Below are positions 1-9,882 of a stretch of 64,000 nucleotides of DNA, piece by piece. Under the pieces are notes generated by a model. That model worked only from the letters and a program-made list of their open reading frames with translations, was not told the DNA's origin and did no database searches. Each line of letters begins with the position of its first letter. Within the stretch, counting starts at the first letter, position 1. The stretch is from Enterobacter cloacae complex sp. R_G8 (GTDB lineage: Bacteria; Pseudomonadota; Gammaproteobacteria; Enterobacterales; Enterobacteriaceae), in NCBI RefSeq assembly GCF_024599795.1, contig NZ_CP102246.1, forward strand, positions 1,612,001-1,676,000. Direction: 5' to 3'. The position numbers were made by a program, and so were the translations under genes.

Positions 1-159
1 ACCCTGGCGGCGCTGAGCAAGCGCGCGCGCGACGTAGAATCCGATCCGTGTGAAATCAAGTCCACCTTCACGGAAGTGGACGGCGGCGTGCAGCTGGATA
101 TCGACTTTGTCTTCGCCTGCGAAGCAGAAACGCTGATTTTCCAGTTAGGCCTGCGTTAA
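1..159 (+). CDS. yfcZ: YfcZ/YiiS family protein, 3' end only
   Basis: The window opens inside this gene. Frame 1 reads through 52 codons to a TAA and ends with the peptide CEAETLIFQLGLR, which I recognise as the C-terminus of the small (about 94-residue) DUF406 protein YfcZ. The missing N-terminal half lies upstream of the window. In E. coli yfcZ lies directly before fadI, as here. The family's function is not established. The identification rests on the remembered C-terminal sequence and on synteny. Confidence 0.85.
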   Translation, partial: TLAALSKRARDVESDPCEIKSTFTEVDGGVQLDIDFVFACEAETLIFQLGLR

Positions 160-175
160 TTCCTGCGGTCTGGAG

Positions 176-206
176 CCCTCACCCCAGCCTTATCCACGGG
201 TGAGGG
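176..206. repeat. Inverted repeat CCCTCACCC/GGGTGAGGG, degenerate dispersed hairpin element
   Basis: Nine-base perfect arms lie at 176-184 and 198-206 around a short loop. It uses the same vocabulary (CCCTCACCCC, GGGTGAGGG) as the hairpins at 9853, 22673 and 29976, so it is probably a decayed member of one intergenic repeat family. It sits just after the yfcZ stop. Confidence 0.55.
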
Positions 207-217
207 TATAAACACTC

Positions 218-250
218 AAAACGGTAACCTCTGGGTTACCGTTTTGTTTT
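218..250 (+). terminator. Rho-independent terminator after yfcZ
   Basis: A perfect 12-bp stem (AAAACGGTAACC at 218-229, GGTTACCGTTTT at 234-245) with a 4-nt loop runs into a T-rich tail. It closes the yfcZ transcript before the fadIJ promoter region. Confidence 0.85.
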
Positions 251-345
251 TGCCTCGGGGCATTTTCTTTTTCTTCTCTGTGTTTTAGTTCGCATTTTTT
301 CGTTTCCCCAATTGGCTGAATGTAAAAAAATGGTTAAGACTATTT

Positions 346-362
346 ATCAGGTCAGACCACTT
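346..362 (-). promoter_or_regulatory. FadR operator of fadIJ
   Basis: The 17-mer reads, on the minus strand, AAGTGGTCTGACCTGAT. This matches the FadR core TGGTCNGACC. It lies 33 bp upstream of the fadI start codon. In E. coli FadR represses fadIJ, and acyl-CoA relieves the repression. Here the site itself is seen in the sequence and the regulation is inferred. Confidence 0.75.
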
Positions 363-394
363 TATGTTTGCAAAAATTTTTACAGGGGAATGTT

Positions 395-1705
395 ATGAGT
401 CAGGCATTACCGCTTATCACCCGACAAGGTGACCGCATTGCCATTGTCAGTGGATTGCGTACGCCGTTTGCGCGTCAGGCGACAGCGTTTCACGGCATAC
501 CGGCTGTCGATCTGGGGAAAATGGTGGTGGGGGAGATGCTGGCTCGCAGCGAAATACCGCCTGACGTCATTGAGCAGCTGGTTTTTGGCCAGGTTGTTCA
601 GATGCCTGAAGCCCCCAACATTGCACGAGAAATTGTCCTTGGCACCGGGATGAACGTGCATACGGATGCCTACAGCGTTAGCCGTGCGTGTGCAACCAGC
701 TTTCAGGCGGTGGCAAACGTGGCCGAAAGCCTGATGGCGGGCACTATCCGCGCCGGGATCGCCGGCGGGGCAGACTCCTCCTCCGTACTGCCGATAGGGG
801 TCAGTAAAAAGCTGGCCCGCATTCTGGTGGATGCAAATAAAGCACGCACCGCCGGGCAAAAACTCAAACTCTTCTCGCGTTTACGCCTTCGTGACCTGAT
901 GCCTGTTCCACCCGCCGTGGCTGAATACTCCACCGGCCTGCGCATGGGCGACACCGCCGAGCAGATGGCCAAAACCTACGGCATTACCCGGGAGCAGCAG
1001 GATGCGCTGGCACACCGTTCCCATCAGCTGGCGGCGAAAGCCTGGTCGGAAGGCAAACTGGCCGATGAGGTGATGACCGCGTATATCCCGCCTTTTCGCG
1101 AACCGCTGGCGGAAGATAACAACATCCGCGGAACCTCGACGCTGGCGGATTACGCCAGACTGCGTCCGGCATTTGACCGTAAACACGGTACCGTTACGGC
1201 CGCCAACAGTACTCCGCTGACGGATGGTGCTGCCGCGGTGATCCTGATGACGGAATCGCGTGCCAGAGAGCTGGGTCTTACCCCGCTCGGTTATCTGCGC
1301 AGCTACGCGTTCACGGCGATTGATGTCTGGCAGGACATGCTGTTAGGCCCGGCCTGGTCCACGCCGCTGGCGCTGGAGCGTGCGGGGTTGACTCTCGCTG
1401 ATTTAACGCTGATTGATATGCACGAGGCCTTTGCCGCGCAGACTCTGGCTAACGTTCAACTGCTGGCCAGTGAACGTTTCGCGCGTGATGTGCTTGGCCG
1501 CGCCCATGCCACCGGAGAAGTGGATCAGAGTAAATTTAACGTACTGGGCGGCTCTATCGCCTACGGTCATCCGTTTGCGGCGACGGGCGCGAGGATGATC
1601 ACCCAAACATTATATGAGTTACGTCGCCGTGGCGGCGGCTTTGGCCTCGTCACCGCCTGTGCCGCAGGCGGTCTGGGGGCAGCAATGGTTCTGGAGGCTG
1701 AATAA
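395..1705 (+). CDS. fadI: 3-ketoacyl-CoA thiolase FadI
   Basis: FadI catalyses the last step of beta-oxidation: CoA-dependent cleavage of 3-ketoacyl-CoA to acetyl-CoA and a shortened acyl-CoA. It partners FadJ and is favoured under anaerobic conditions in E. coli. The product is 436 residues, the E. coli length. The nucleophile C99 sits in SRACATS. The later thiolase motifs [16 protein letters not shown] and CAAGGLGAA are present. The ATG at 395 follows AGGGGAA at 384-390; an in-frame TTG at 368 would add nine residues without a ribosome site. The stop overlaps the fadJ start by one base (TAATG), which implies translational coupling. Confidence 0.96.
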   Translation: MSQALPLITRQGDRIAIVSGLRTPFARQATAFHGIPAVDLGKMVVGEMLARSEIPPDVIEQLVFGQVVQMPEAPNIAREIVLGTGMNVHTDAYSVSRACATSFQAVANVAESLMAGTIRAGIAGGADSSSVLPIGVSKKLARILVDANKARTAGQKLKLFSRLRLRDLMPVPPAVAEYSTGLRMGDTAEQMAKTYGITREQQDALAHRSHQLAAKAWSEGKLADEVMTAYIPPFREPLAEDNNIRGTSTLADYARLRPAFDRKHGTVTAANSTPLTDGAAAVILMTESRARELGLTPLGYLRSYAFTAIDVWQDMLLGPAWSTPLALERAGLTLADLTLIDMHEAFAAQTLANVQLLASERFARDVLGRAHATGEVDQSKFNVLGGSIAYGHPFAATGARMITQTLYELRRRGGGFGLVTACAAGGLGAAMVLEAE

Positions 1706-3852
1706 TGGCAATGGCATCTGCATTTAATTTGACGGTTCGCCTCGATAACGTGGCTGTGATTACCATTGACGTGCCCGATGAAAAGATGAATACCCTGAAG
1801 GCGGAATTTGGCGTTCAGGTGCGCGAGATGTTAAAGCAGATCCGCGAAAACAAAGCGATTCGCGGACTGGTATTTATCTCGGCGAAGCCAGACAACTTTA
1901 TAGCCGGGGCCGATATTAATATGATCGCCCGGGCGCAAAGTGCGCAGGAAGCTGAAGATCTGGCGCGCCAGGGGCAGCAGGTGATGGCGGAGATCCACGC
2001 TCTGCCGATCCCGGTGATCGCCGCGATCCACGGTGCATGCCTGGGCGGCGGGCTGGAGCTGGCGTTAGCCTGCCATAGCCGTATTTGTACTGACGACGCG
2101 AAAACCGTTCTCGGGTTGCCGGAAGTACAGTTAGGGTTACTTCCCGGGTCCGGTGGGACGCAGCGTCTGCCGCGGCTGGTGGGCGTCAGCACGGCGCTGG
2201 AGATGATCTTAACCGGTAAACAGCTGCGCGCCCGTCAGGCGTTGAAAGCGGGACTGGTTGATGACGTCGTCCCGCACTCCATTTTGCTGGAAGCCGCCGT
2301 GGAGCTGGCGCTGAAGGGACGTCAGGCAAAACGTGTTCTGCCGGTGCGTGAGCGCATCCTTGCCGGGCCACTGGGACGAACGCTGCTGTTCAGCATGGTG
2401 GGCAAGAAAACCGAACAAAAGACCAAAGGTAACTATCCGGCGGCGAAGCGCATTCTTGAGGTGATTGAAACCGGGCTGTCGCAGGGCAGCAGCAGCGGCT
2501 ATGCCGCAGAGGCAAAAGCCTTCGGTGAGCTGGCGATGACACCGCAATCGCAGGCGCTGCGCAGCATCTTCTTTGCCAGCACTGACGTTAAAAAAGATCC
2601 GGGTAGCGATGCTGAACCAGCACCGCTCAACGCCGTGGGCGTCCTGGGGGGCGGACTGATGGGCGGCGGCATTGCGTTTGTCACTGCCAGCAAAGCCAAA
2701 TTGCCTGTACGTATCAAAGACATCAACCCGAAAGGGATTAATCACGCGCTGCAGTACAGCTGGCAGAACCTTGATCAAAAGGTTAAACGCCGCCATATCA
2801 AGGCAAGCGAGCGGGATAAAACCGTGGCCATGATCAGCGGCACTACCGACTACCGTGGTTTTGCCCATCGCGATCTGGTGATTGAAGCGGTGTTCGAAGA
2901 TCTGGCGCTTAAACAGCAGATGGTCGCCGACGTTGAGCAACATTGTGCGCCACACACCATTTTTGCCTCGAACACCTCTTCATTACCGATCGGTGATATC
3001 GCAGCGAAAGCCGCGCGTCCTGAGCAGGTGATTGGCCTGCACTTTTTTAGCCCGGTCGAAAAAATGCCGCTGGTGGAGGTTATTCCACACGCGTCAACCA
3101 GCCCGGAGACTGTCTCTACGGTAGTGAAACTGGCGAAAAAGCAGGGCAAAACCCCGATCGTCGTGGCGGATAAAGCGGGATTCTACGTCAACCGAATTCT
3201 GGCGCCGTATATCAACGAAGCGATGCGCCTGCTGGTGGAAGGGGAGAAGATCGAACACGTCGACGAGGCGCTGGTCAAGTTTGGTTTCCCCGTTGGCCCA
3301 ATCCAACTTTTGGATGAGGTAGGAATAGACACCGGCACTAAAATTATACCTGTGCTGGAGGCCGCATATGGCGAGCGTTTTAGCCCGCCTGCAAACATTG
3401 TTTCTGCAATTTTGAAGGACGATCGCAAAGGCAGAAAAAATGAACGCGGTTTCTATCTTTACGGTGCAAAAGGGCGTAAAAGCAAGAAACAGGTCGACCC
3501 TTCGGTCTATGGGCTTATCCCGACAACCGGACAGGCGAAACTGTCTGCCGTTCAGTGTGCTGAACGCTGTGTGATGATGATGCTTAATGAAGCCGCACGC
3601 TGTTTTGGCGAGCAGGTGATTAAAAGCGCACGCGATGGCGATATTGGCGCCGTATTTGGTATTGGTTTCCCGCCGTTCCTTGGCGGCCCGTTCCGTTACA
3701 TGGACACCCTCGGAGCGGGTGAAGTGGTTGCGATTCTGCAACGTCTTGCCGCGCAGTATGGTCCCCGGTTTACACCCTGTGACGAATTATTGCAGATGGC
3801 GGAACGGGGCCAGACATTTTGGCCAGCAAGGGAAACTGTCCTCGTAAGTTGA
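1705..3852 (+). CDS. fadJ: Fatty-acid oxidation multifunctional protein FadJ (alpha subunit)
   Basis: FadJ is the enoyl-CoA hydratase, 3-hydroxyacyl-CoA dehydrogenase and epimerase of the FadIJ beta-oxidation complex. The 715 residues hold a crotonase domain first (about 10-190), with the two catalytic glutamates at E118 (LGGGLEL) and E140 (GLPEVQLG). The Rossmann dehydrogenase domain follows, with [11 protein letters not shown] near residue 312 and [13 protein letters not shown] further on. The helical C-terminal dehydrogenase halves come last ([29 protein letters not shown]). Length and motifs match E. coli FadJ. It shares one base with fadI and is under the same FadR site. Confidence 0.96.
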   Translation: MAMASAFNLTVRLDNVAVITIDVPDEKMNTLKAEFGVQVREMLKQIRENKAIRGLVFISAKPDNFIAGADINMIARAQSAQEAEDLARQGQQVMAEIHALPIPVIAAIHGACLGGGLELALACHSRICTDDAKTVLGLPEVQLGLLPGSGGTQRLPRLVGVSTALEMILTGKQLRARQALKAGLVDDVVPHSILLEAAVELALKGRQAKRVLPVRERILAGPLGRTLLFSMVGKKTEQKTKGNYPAAKRILEVIETGLSQGSSSGYAAEAKAFGELAMTPQSQALRSIFFASTDVKKDPGSDAEPAPLNAVGVLGGGLMGGGIAFVTASKAKLPVRIKDINPKGINHALQYSWQNLDQKVKRRHIKASERDKTVAMISGTTDYRGFAHRDLVIEAVFEDLALKQQMVADVEQHCAPHTIFASNTSSLPIGDIAAKAARPEQVIGLHFFSPVEKMPLVEVIPHASTSPETVSTVVKLAKKQGKTPIVVADKAGFYVNRILAPYINEAMRLLVEGEKIEHVDEALVKFGFPVGPIQLLDEVGIDTGTKIIPVLEAAYGERFSPPANIVSAILKDDRKGRKNERGFYLYGAKGRKSKKQVDPSVYGLIPTTGQAKLSAVQCAERCVMMMLNEAARCFGEQVIKSARDGDIGAVFGIGFPPFLGGPFRYMDTLGAGEVVAILQRLAAQYGPRFTPCDELLQMAERGQTFWPARETVLVS

Positions 3853-3873
3853 GGTCAAAAAAGGGTAAATCCG

Positions 3874-3962
3874 TCGGTGAATGAATCTGATTTGGCGATT
3901 TTGTAAACAGAGATTGACTATACTTACGCCATTGAGGTAAAAAACAGCGTTTCATTCACCGA
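3874..3962. repeat. Widely spaced 12-bp inverted repeat upstream of sixA
   Basis: TCGGTGAATGAA (3874-3885) and its exact reverse complement (3951-3962) flank 65 bp that contain a TATACT -10-like hexamer at 3919-3924. No good -35 partner is visible. The spacing is too large for a compact terminator. It may be a paired protein-binding site around the sixA promoter, or chance. Confidence 0.5.
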
Positions 3963-4060
3963 ATGGATCAGGCACAATGCCCGGCCATCGGGTTTTCTAC
4001 CTCAAGCATTAATCGCGGGTAGTTAACGCCGGTGATTCTGGTTAACAAAAGCGGTGCAAT

Positions 4061-4546
4061 ATGCAAGTTTTTATCATGCGTCACGGCGACGCGGCACTCG
4101 ATGCCGCCAGTGACTCAGTACGTCCTTTAACCGTCTGTGGCTGTGACGAATCTCGTCAGATGGCTAACTGGCTTAAAGGTCAAAAAGTGGACATTGAACG
4201 CGTTCTGGTGAGTCCGTTCCTGCGTGCTGAACAGACGCTGGATGTGGTAGGGGAGTGTATGAACCTGCCGACCAGTGTGGATGTTCTCCCTGAACTCACG
4301 CCGTGTGGTGATGTCGGCCTTGTCAGTGCCTACCTGCAGGCGCTGTGCAATGAAGGTGTCGCTTCTGCACTGGTCATTTCCCACCTGCCACTGGTTGGCT
4401 ATCTGGTATCTGAGCTGTGCCCGGGCGAGACGCCACCGATGTTTACGACCTCCGCCATTGCCAACGTTACCCTCGACGAAACCGGTAAAGGGGTCTTCAA
4501 CTGGCAAATGAGTCCATGCAATCTCCGGATGGCGAAAGCAATCTGA
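4061..4546 (+). CDS. sixA: Phosphohistidine phosphatase SixA
   Basis: SixA is a small cytoplasmic histidine-phosphatase-superfamily enzyme. In E. coli it dephosphorylates HPt-domain phosphohistidines (ArcB) and the nitrogen PTS protein NPr. The 161 residues carry the superfamily RHG motif at residues 7-9, with H8 as the phosphate acceptor, and the second catalytic histidine H108 in ISHLPLVG. The ATG at 4061 matches the E. coli start MQVFIMRHGDA. It follows fadJ after a 208-bp gap and is followed 46 bp later by the convergent smrB. K-12 has a fimbrial cluster at that junction; this window does not. Confidence 0.95.
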   Translation: MQVFIMRHGDAALDAASDSVRPLTVCGCDESRQMANWLKGQKVDIERVLVSPFLRAEQTLDVVGECMNLPTSVDVLPELTPCGDVGLVSAYLQALCNEGVASALVISHLPLVGYLVSELCPGETPPMFTTSAIANVTLDETGKGVFNWQMSPCNLRMAKAI

Positions 4547-4561
4547 GGTGACGTGCGATAA

Positions 4562-4586
4562 GGCGGGAGCCATTATGCCTCCCGCC
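4562..4586. terminator. Hairpin between convergent sixA and smrB
   Basis: GGCGGGAG at 4562-4569 pairs with CTCCCGCC at 4579-4586 around a 9-nt loop. Neither strand has a long T-run after it, so termination would be weak or Rho-assisted. It occupies most of the 46 bp between the two stop codons. Confidence 0.6.
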
Positions 4587-4592
4587 ATGTTC

Positions 4593-5144
4593 TCAGGGCA
4601 GTTCTGGCGGTTGCCACTCTTCAACTTCAATCAACACCAGCAAGGCGGCATCTCCGCCGTACTCTTTAGGTGCCTGATGAAACGCCATCACGTGTGGATG
4701 CTGAGCCAGCCACAGCGGCGTTTGTTGCTTAAGAACATGTTTACCGTGGCCGTGCATCACGCAGGCACAAAACACATGTTCGCGGCGGCAGGCGGCAATC
4801 AACGCCCCCAGCTCCTGCTTTGCCTGCATCTGCGTTAAACCGTGCAGATCGAGAAACAGCTCGGGTGAATAATCTCCCCGGCGTAATTTTTTCAGCTCAA
4901 AATGGCTGACATCGTCGCGTACATATTTCACCGCACCCTGCGTGTTAAGCAGCGGCTGAAATTCATCTGAAAAATAGTGGCTATTATCCGCCTGCTCCTG
5001 CAACAGCCTTTTGACCGGCACTTCGCTGACTTTTTTGCGCATCGGCCGGTGGACAATCGTGTCCTGCTTGATTTGACGCGTCCCGGTCATGAGCTGACGG
5101 AAGAGCGCCTGATCCTCCTCGCTGAGCGATGTTTTCTTTTTCAT
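4593..5144 (-). CDS. smrB: Ribosome rescue endonuclease SmrB
   Basis: SmrB is an Smr-domain endonuclease that in E. coli cleaves mRNA between collided ribosomes, feeding tmRNA rescue. The 183 residues have a charged N-terminal extension followed by the Smr domain. The signature DLHG is near residue 98, HGHGKH comes about 45 residues later, and the end is [10 protein letters not shown], nearly identical to E. coli YfcN. It is divergent from prmB, with 145 bp between the starts. Earlier databases call it UPF0115 protein YfcN. Confidence 0.93.
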   Translation of the reverse strand: MKKKTSLSEEDQALFRQLMTGTRQIKQDTIVHRPMRKKVSEVPVKRLLQEQADNSHYFSDEFQPLLNTQGAVKYVRDDVSHFELKKLRRGDYSPELFLDLHGLTQMQAKQELGALIAACRREHVFCACVMHGHGKHVLKQQTPLWLAQHPHVMAFHQAPKEYGGDAALLVLIEVEEWQPPELP

Positions 5145-5289
5145 TCGTCGTTCTCATCTCGTATTTCCGATAGTGTACCCGACTAAACGCATTTTTTAAC
5201 CTCAAGCGGTATGCGTCATTGCTGATTTATCGCCGTCTTCATGGCAAACTAGCCGCCGAAAATTATGCGAGCATGCCCTGGAGGAAAGA

Positions 5290-6222
5290 GTGGATAAAAT
5301 TTTTGTCGATGAAGCAGTAAACGAGCTGCATACCATACAGGACATGTTGCGCTGGTCGGTTAGCCGCTTCAGCGCCGCCAATATCTGGTACGGACACGGC
5401 ACCGATAACCCGTGGGATGAAGCTGTTCAACTGGTGCTGCCTTCTCTCTACTTGCCGCTCGATATTCCGGAAGACATGCGCACCGCGCGCCTGACCTCCA
5501 GCGAAAAGCACCGCATCGTTGAGCGCGTGATCCGCCGCGTGAACGAGCGTATTCCGGTTGCCTATCTGACCAACAAAGCCTGGTTCTGCGGTCACGAATT
5601 CTATGTTGATGAACGCGTGCTGGTGCCGCGCTCGCCAATTGGGGAGCTTATCAACAACCACTTCGAAGGCCTGATTAACCGTCAACCGCAGCACATTCTG
5701 GATATGTGTACCGGCAGCGGCTGCATTGCCATTGCCTGCGCTTATGCCTTCCCGGAAGCGGAAGTGGACGCGGTGGACATCTCCACCGACGCGCTGGCGG
5801 TAACCGAGCACAACATTGAAGAACACGGGCTGATCCACCATGTTACGCCGATCCGCTCCGATCTGTTCCGTGACCTGCCAACGTTGCAGTACGATCTGAT
5901 CGTGACCAACCCGCCGTACGTAGATGCGGAAGATATGTCCGATCTGCCAAACGAATACCGTCACGAGCCAGAATTGGGCCTGGCATCGGGCTCTGACGGC
6001 CTGAAGCTGACCCGCCGCATTCTGGCCTGCGCGCCGGATTATCTGACTGACGACGGTGTTCTGATTTGTGAAGTGGGCAACAGCATGGTACATCTGATAG
6101 AGCAGTACCCGGATGTGCCGTTCACCTGGCTTGAGTTCGACAACGGCGGTGACGGCGTCTTTATGCTGACCAAAGCGCAACTGCTCGACGCGCGTGAACA
6201 TTTCAGCATCTACAAAGATTAA
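5290..6222 (+). CDS. prmB: 50S ribosomal protein uL3 glutamine methyltransferase PrmB
   Basis: PrmB methylates the side-chain amide of a glutamine (Gln150 in E. coli) in ribosomal protein L3 using S-adenosylmethionine. The 310 residues match E. coli PrmB in length. The class I methyltransferase SAM loop [12 protein letters not shown] lies near residue 138. The substrate-amide motif NPPYVD lies near residue 207. The start is GTG at 5290 behind GGAGGAAAG, an excellent ribosome site, so the non-ATG start is secure. aroC follows 60 bp downstream. Confidence 0.95.
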   Translation: MDKIFVDEAVNELHTIQDMLRWSVSRFSAANIWYGHGTDNPWDEAVQLVLPSLYLPLDIPEDMRTARLTSSEKHRIVERVIRRVNERIPVAYLTNKAWFCGHEFYVDERVLVPRSPIGELINNHFEGLINRQPQHILDMCTGSGCIAIACAYAFPEAEVDAVDISTDALAVTEHNIEEHGLIHHVTPIRSDLFRDLPTLQYDLIVTNPPYVDAEDMSDLPNEYRHEPELGLASGSDGLKLTRRILACAPDYLTDDGVLICEVGNSMVHLIEQYPDVPFTWLEFDNGGDGVFMLTKAQLLDAREHFSIYKD

Positions 6223-6282
6223 TCCAGCGGGCTTCGGCCCGTTTCACAACGCTCAAACACAAAAAACAACATCGGAGCCGTG

Positions 6283-7368
6283 ATGGCAGGAAACAGTATT
6301 GGACAAGTATTCCGCGTGACCACCTTTGGTGAGTCGCACGGGCTGGCACTGGGCTGTATCGTTGACGGCGTACCGCCCGGCATCGAGCTTACCGAAGCCG
6401 ATTTACAGCACGATCTCGACCGTCGTCGTCCGGGCACCTCTCGCTACACCACGCAGCGTCGCGAGCCGGACCAGGTCAAAATTCTCTCTGGCGTTTTCGA
6501 AGGCCGCACCACTGGCACCAGCATCGGTCTGCTGATTGAAAACACCGATCAGCGTTCTCAGGACTACGGCGCCATCAAAGATGTGTTCCGCCCGGGCCAC
6601 GCCGACTACACCTACGAGCAAAAGTACGGTTTCCGCGACTATCGCGGCGGCGGACGTTCTTCGGCGCGTGAAACCGCAATGCGCGTGGCGGCCGGCGCCA
6701 TTGCCAAAAAGTACCTGCAGCAGAAATTTGGCATCGTGATCCGCGGTTGCCTGACCCAGATGGGCGACATTCCGCTGGCCATTAAAGACTGGGATCAGGT
6801 TGAACAGAACCCGTTCTTCTGTGCCGATGTCGATAAGCTGGAGGCGCTGGACGAACTGATGCGTGGCCTGAAAAAAGAGGGCGACTCTATCGGGGCTAAA
6901 GTGACCGTGGTGGCTGACGGCGTACCGCCAGGCTGGGGTGAGCCCGTGTTTGACCGCCTGGACGCCGACATTGCCCACGCGCTGATGAGCATCAACGCGG
7001 TGAAGGGGGTCGAAATTGGCGACGGTTTTGACGTGGTATCCCTGCGCGGCAGCCAGAACCGCGACGAAATTACAAAAGAGGGCTTCCAGAGCAACCATGC
7101 GGGTGGCATTCTCGGCGGCATCAGCAGCGGGCAGCAGATTATCGCCAATATCGCGCTGAAGCCAACCTCCAGCATTACCGTGCCGGGCCACACGATTAAC
7201 CGCTCTGGTGAAGAAGTTGAGATGATCACCAAAGGACGTCACGATCCGTGCGTGGGGATCCGCGCGGTGCCGATCGCAGAAGCGATGCTGGCAATCGTGC
7301 TGATGGATCACTTCCTGCGTCAGCGTGCGCAGAATGCGGATGTGACGACCACCATTCCACGCTGGTAA
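6283..7368 (+). CDS. aroC: Chorismate synthase AroC
   Basis: AroC converts 5-enolpyruvylshikimate-3-phosphate to chorismate, the seventh and last common shikimate-pathway step, using reduced FMN as catalyst. The 361 residues start [20 protein letters not shown], the usual N-terminus. Family signatures [16 protein letters not shown] and [17 protein letters not shown] are present. A GTG three bases upstream (6280) is also in frame, but the ATG gives the conserved protein. mepA begins only 2 bp after the stop, so the two are probably co-transcribed. Confidence 0.97.
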   Translation: MAGNSIGQVFRVTTFGESHGLALGCIVDGVPPGIELTEADLQHDLDRRRPGTSRYTTQRREPDQVKILSGVFEGRTTGTSIGLLIENTDQRSQDYGAIKDVFRPGHADYTYEQKYGFRDYRGGGRSSARETAMRVAAGAIAKKYLQQKFGIVIRGCLTQMGDIPLAIKDWDQVEQNPFFCADVDKLEALDELMRGLKKEGDSIGAKVTVVADGVPPGWGEPVFDRLDADIAHALMSINAVKGVEIGDGFDVVSLRGSQNRDEITKEGFQSNHAGGILGGISSGQQIIANIALKPTSSITVPGHTINRSGEEVEMITKGRHDPCVGIRAVPIAEAMLAIVLMDHFLRQRAQNADVTTTIPRW

Positions 7369-7370
7369 CT

Positions 7371-8195
7371 ATGAAAAAAACCGCAATTGCTCTGCTGGCG
7401 CTGCTTGCCAGTGGAGCCAGTCTGGCCGCCACGCCGTGGCAAAAAATCACCCACCCGGTGGCGGGAAGCGCGCAGTCGATTGGTGCGTTTTCCAACGGCT
7501 GTATCGTTGGCGCGCAGGAACTGCCTCTGCAGTCGGATACCTATCAGGTGATGCGTACCGACCAGCGTCGCTACTTCGGCCACCCGGATCTGGTGCTGTT
7601 TATCCAGCGTTTGGGCAACCAGGTGCATAACCTGGGGCTGGGTACGATGCTGATTGGCGATATGGGAATGCCTGCTGGCGGGCGTTTCAACGGTGGGCAT
7701 GCCAGCCACCAGACCGGGCTGGATGTGGATATCTTCCTGCAGTTGCCCAAAGCGCGCTGGAGTTCTGCACAATTGCTGAAGCCGCAGGCGCTGGATCTGG
7801 TGGCGCGCGACGGCAAAAGCGTTGTGCCGTCGCTGTGGACGCCGGATGTCTTCAGCCTGATTAAGCTGGCAGCCAAAGATAACGACGTCACGCGGATCTT
7901 CGTTAACCCGGCCATCAAACAGCAGCTCTGCCTGGATGAAGGGACCGATCGTGACTGGCTGCGCAAAGTGCGCCCGTGGTTCCAGCATCGTGCCCATATG
8001 CACGTGCGTCTGCGTTGCCCGGCGAACAGTCTGGAATGCGAAGATCAGCCGTTACCGCCGCCAGGCGATGGCTGTGGTGCGGAACTGCAAAGCTGGTTTG
8101 AACCGGCAAAACCTGGAACCTCTAAGCCTGAGAAGAAGACACCGCCTCCGTTGCCGCCTTCCTGCCAGGCGCTACTGGATGAGCATGTACTTTAA
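7371..8195 (+). CDS. mepA: Penicillin-insensitive murein endopeptidase MepA
   Basis: MepA is a periplasmic LAS-family zinc peptidase that hydrolyses D-alanyl-meso-diaminopimelate cross-links in peptidoglycan. The 274 residues (E. coli length) begin with a signal peptide, [19 protein letters not shown]. Zinc and active-site residues are visible at H110, H113 and D120 ([13 protein letters not shown]) and at H206, H209 and H211 ([10 protein letters not shown]). The C-terminus is proline-rich with several cysteines, likely disulphides. The chosen ATG at 7371 places the signal peptide at the N-terminus. The stop overlaps the yfcA start by one base. Confidence 0.95.
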   Translation: MKKTAIALLALLASGASLAATPWQKITHPVAGSAQSIGAFSNGCIVGAQELPLQSDTYQVMRTDQRRYFGHPDLVLFIQRLGNQVHNLGLGTMLIGDMGMPAGGRFNGGHASHQTGLDVDIFLQLPKARWSSAQLLKPQALDLVARDGKSVVPSLWTPDVFSLIKLAAKDNDVTRIFVNPAIKQQLCLDEGTDRDWLRKVRPWFQHRAHMHVRLRCPANSLECEDQPLPPPGDGCGAELQSWFEPAKPGTSKPEKKTPPPLPPSCQALLDEHVL

Positions 8196-9007
8196 TGGAT
8201 AATTTCGTCGATCTGTTTATGGTGTCACCGCTGCTGCTGGTGGTGCTGTTCTTTGTTGCGATGCTGGCCGGTTTTATCGATGCCCTCGCGGGCGGTGGCG
8301 GGTTGTTAACCGTCCCGGCGCTGCTGGCGGCGGGCATGAGCCCGGCCCAGGCGCTTGCCACTAATAAACTTCAGGCCTGTGGCGGATCCCTTTCCGCATC
8401 GCTCTATTTTATCCGCCGTAAGGTGGTCAATCTTGCCGATCAGAAGCTCAATATTCTGATGACCTTCATCGGTTCGACCTCCGGTGCGCTGTTGGTTCAG
8501 CACGTGCAGTCTGACATCCTGCGTCAGATCCTGCCGGTGCTGGTCATCTGTATTGGTCTCTACTTTCTGCTGATGCCAAAGCTCGGTGAAGAGGACAGGC
8601 AGCGTCGGCTGCATGGTCTGCCGTTCGCGCTTATCGCAGGCGGCTGCGTCGGGTTTTACGATGGCTTCTTTGGCCCTGGTGCCGGGTCGTTCTATGCCCT
8701 GGCGTTTGTCACGCTGGCCGGATTTAACCTCGCCAAATCGACCGCCCACGCTAAAGTGCTGAATGCCACCTCGAACGTCGGCGGCCTGCTGCTGTTTATC
8801 ATTGGCGGCAAGGTTATCTGGGCAACCGGGTTTGTGATGATGGCGGGGCAGTTTTTAGGCGCACGCGCGGGTTCGCGTCTGGTATTAAGCAAAGGACAGA
8901 AGCTGATTCGCCCGATGATCGTCATCGTTTCGGCGGTGATGAGCGCCAAGCTTCTTTATGACAGCCATGGACAGGAGATCCTCACCTGGTTGGGGATGAA
9001 CGCATGA
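8195..9007 (+). CDS. yfcA: TSUP-family membrane permease YfcA
   Basis: This is an inner-membrane protein of the TauE/SafE/YfcA (TSUP) family, whose characterised members move sulfite, sulfoacetate or other sulfur-containing anions. The substrate of YfcA is not known. The 270 residues are strongly hydrophobic with about eight membrane segments. The first-repeat motif GFIDALAGGGGLLTVPALL lies near residue 26 and its second-repeat counterpart GFYDGFFGPGAGSF near residue 153. It is translationally coupled on both sides: one base shared with mepA and four with epmC. Confidence 0.92.
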   Translation: MDNFVDLFMVSPLLLVVLFFVAMLAGFIDALAGGGGLLTVPALLAAGMSPAQALATNKLQACGGSLSASLYFIRRKVVNLADQKLNILMTFIGSTSGALLVQHVQSDILRQILPVLVICIGLYFLLMPKLGEEDRQRRLHGLPFALIAGGCVGFYDGFFGPGAGSFYALAFVTLAGFNLAKSTAHAKVLNATSNVGGLLLFIIGGKVIWATGFVMMAGQFLGARAGSRLVLSKGQKLIRPMIVIVSAVMSAKLLYDSHGQEILTWLGMNA

Positions 9008-9549
9008 ACAGGACGCATCACTATGAACAGCTGATTGAGATCTTTGACGGCTGTTTTGCTGACGATTTTAATACCCGTCTGATTAAAGGCGACGACGAAC
9101 CGATCTATCTTCCTGCTGATGCAGAGGTTCCGTATAACCGCATCGTGTTTGCGCACGGTTTCTACGCCAGTGGTCTGCATGAGATTTCACACTGGTGTAT
9201 TGCGGGAAAAGCGCGTCGCGAGCTGGTGGACTTTGGTTACTGGTACTGTCCGGACGGACGTGACGCGGCGACGCAGGGTCAGTTTGAAGATGTGGAAGTC
9301 AAACCGCAGGCGCTGGAGTGGCTGTTCTGCGTGGCGGCAGGATTCCCGTTCAACGTCAGCTGTGACAACCTCGAAGGGGATTTTGAGCCAGACCGCATTG
9401 TCTTCCAGCGCCGCGTGCATGCGCAGGTGATGGAGTATCTTGAGAAAGGCATCCCGGAACGCCCGGCACGCCTGATCAAGGCTTTACAGAATTATTACCA
9501 TACGCCGGAGATCACGGCGGAATGCTTCCCGTGGCCGGAAGATCTTTAA
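9004..9549 (+). CDS. epmC: Elongation factor P hydroxylase EpmC
   Basis: EpmC (YfcM) hydroxylates the beta-lysylated lysine of elongation factor P, the last step of the EpmA/EpmB/EpmC modification route. The 181 residues include the metal-binding HEISHW motif near residue 59 and a conserved [12 protein letters not shown] segment. Both match the E. coli protein, which is one residue longer. ATGA overlap with yfcA. epmA and epmB are not in this window, as expected, since they are unlinked in E. coli. Confidence 0.93.
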   Translation: MNRTHHYEQLIEIFDGCFADDFNTRLIKGDDEPIYLPADAEVPYNRIVFAHGFYASGLHEISHWCIAGKARRELVDFGYWYCPDGRDAATQGQFEDVEVKPQALEWLFCVAAGFPFNVSCDNLEGDFEPDRIVFQRRVHAQVMEYLEKGIPERPARLIKALQNYYHTPEITAECFPWPEDL

Positions 9550-9562
9550 CAGAGGAAAGAAG

Positions 9563-9841
9563 ATGATCGCAGAATTTGAATCACGCATTCTGGCGTTAAT
9601 TGATGACATGGTGGAACACGCCAGTGATGATGAGCTGTTCGCCAGCGGTTATCTGCGTGGTCACCTGACGCTGGCCGTTGCCGAGCTGGAAGCCGGGGAC
9701 GATCACTCTGCCGAGGCCATTCATGATGAAGTGACCCGTAGCCTGGAAAAAGCCATTCAGGCCGGCGAACTTTCTCCCCGCGACCAGTCTCTGGTGCTGG
9801 GCATGTGGGACAACCTGTTCCAGCAGGCGAAAGCGAAGTAA
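9563..9841 (+). CDS. yfcL: YfcL family protein
   Basis: A 92-residue acidic cytoplasmic protein with no signal peptide or membrane segment. I recognise it as YfcL from sequence ([17 protein letters not shown]) and from its place after epmC and opposite mnmC. No function is established. The ATG at 9563 follows AGAGGAAAGAAG, a strong ribosome site, 13 bp after the epmC stop. It is the last gene of the aroC-mepA-yfcA-epmC-yfcL run. Confidence 0.9.
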   Translation: MIAEFESRILALIDDMVEHASDDELFASGYLRGHLTLAVAELEAGDDHSAEAIHDEVTRSLEKAIQAGELSPRDQSLVLGMWDNLFQQAKAK

Positions 9842-9852
9842 GCGTTTCACCT

Positions 9853-9873
9853 CCCTCTCCCGGTGGGAGAGGG
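9853..9873. repeat. CCCTCTCCC/GGGAGAGGG intergenic hairpin
   Basis: Perfect 9-bp arms (9853-9861 and 9865-9873) with a GGT loop lie between the convergent yfcL and mnmC genes. It is a copy of a hairpin family also seen near 22712 and 29976. It may end or stabilise both transcripts; no T-run follows. Confidence 0.75.
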
Positions 9874-9882
9874 TAGGGCACC

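Noticed and set aside
5263..6201. 312-codon frame antisense to prmB
   Set aside because: prmB is recognised end to end with a strong ribosome site; the antisense frame has no domain signature.
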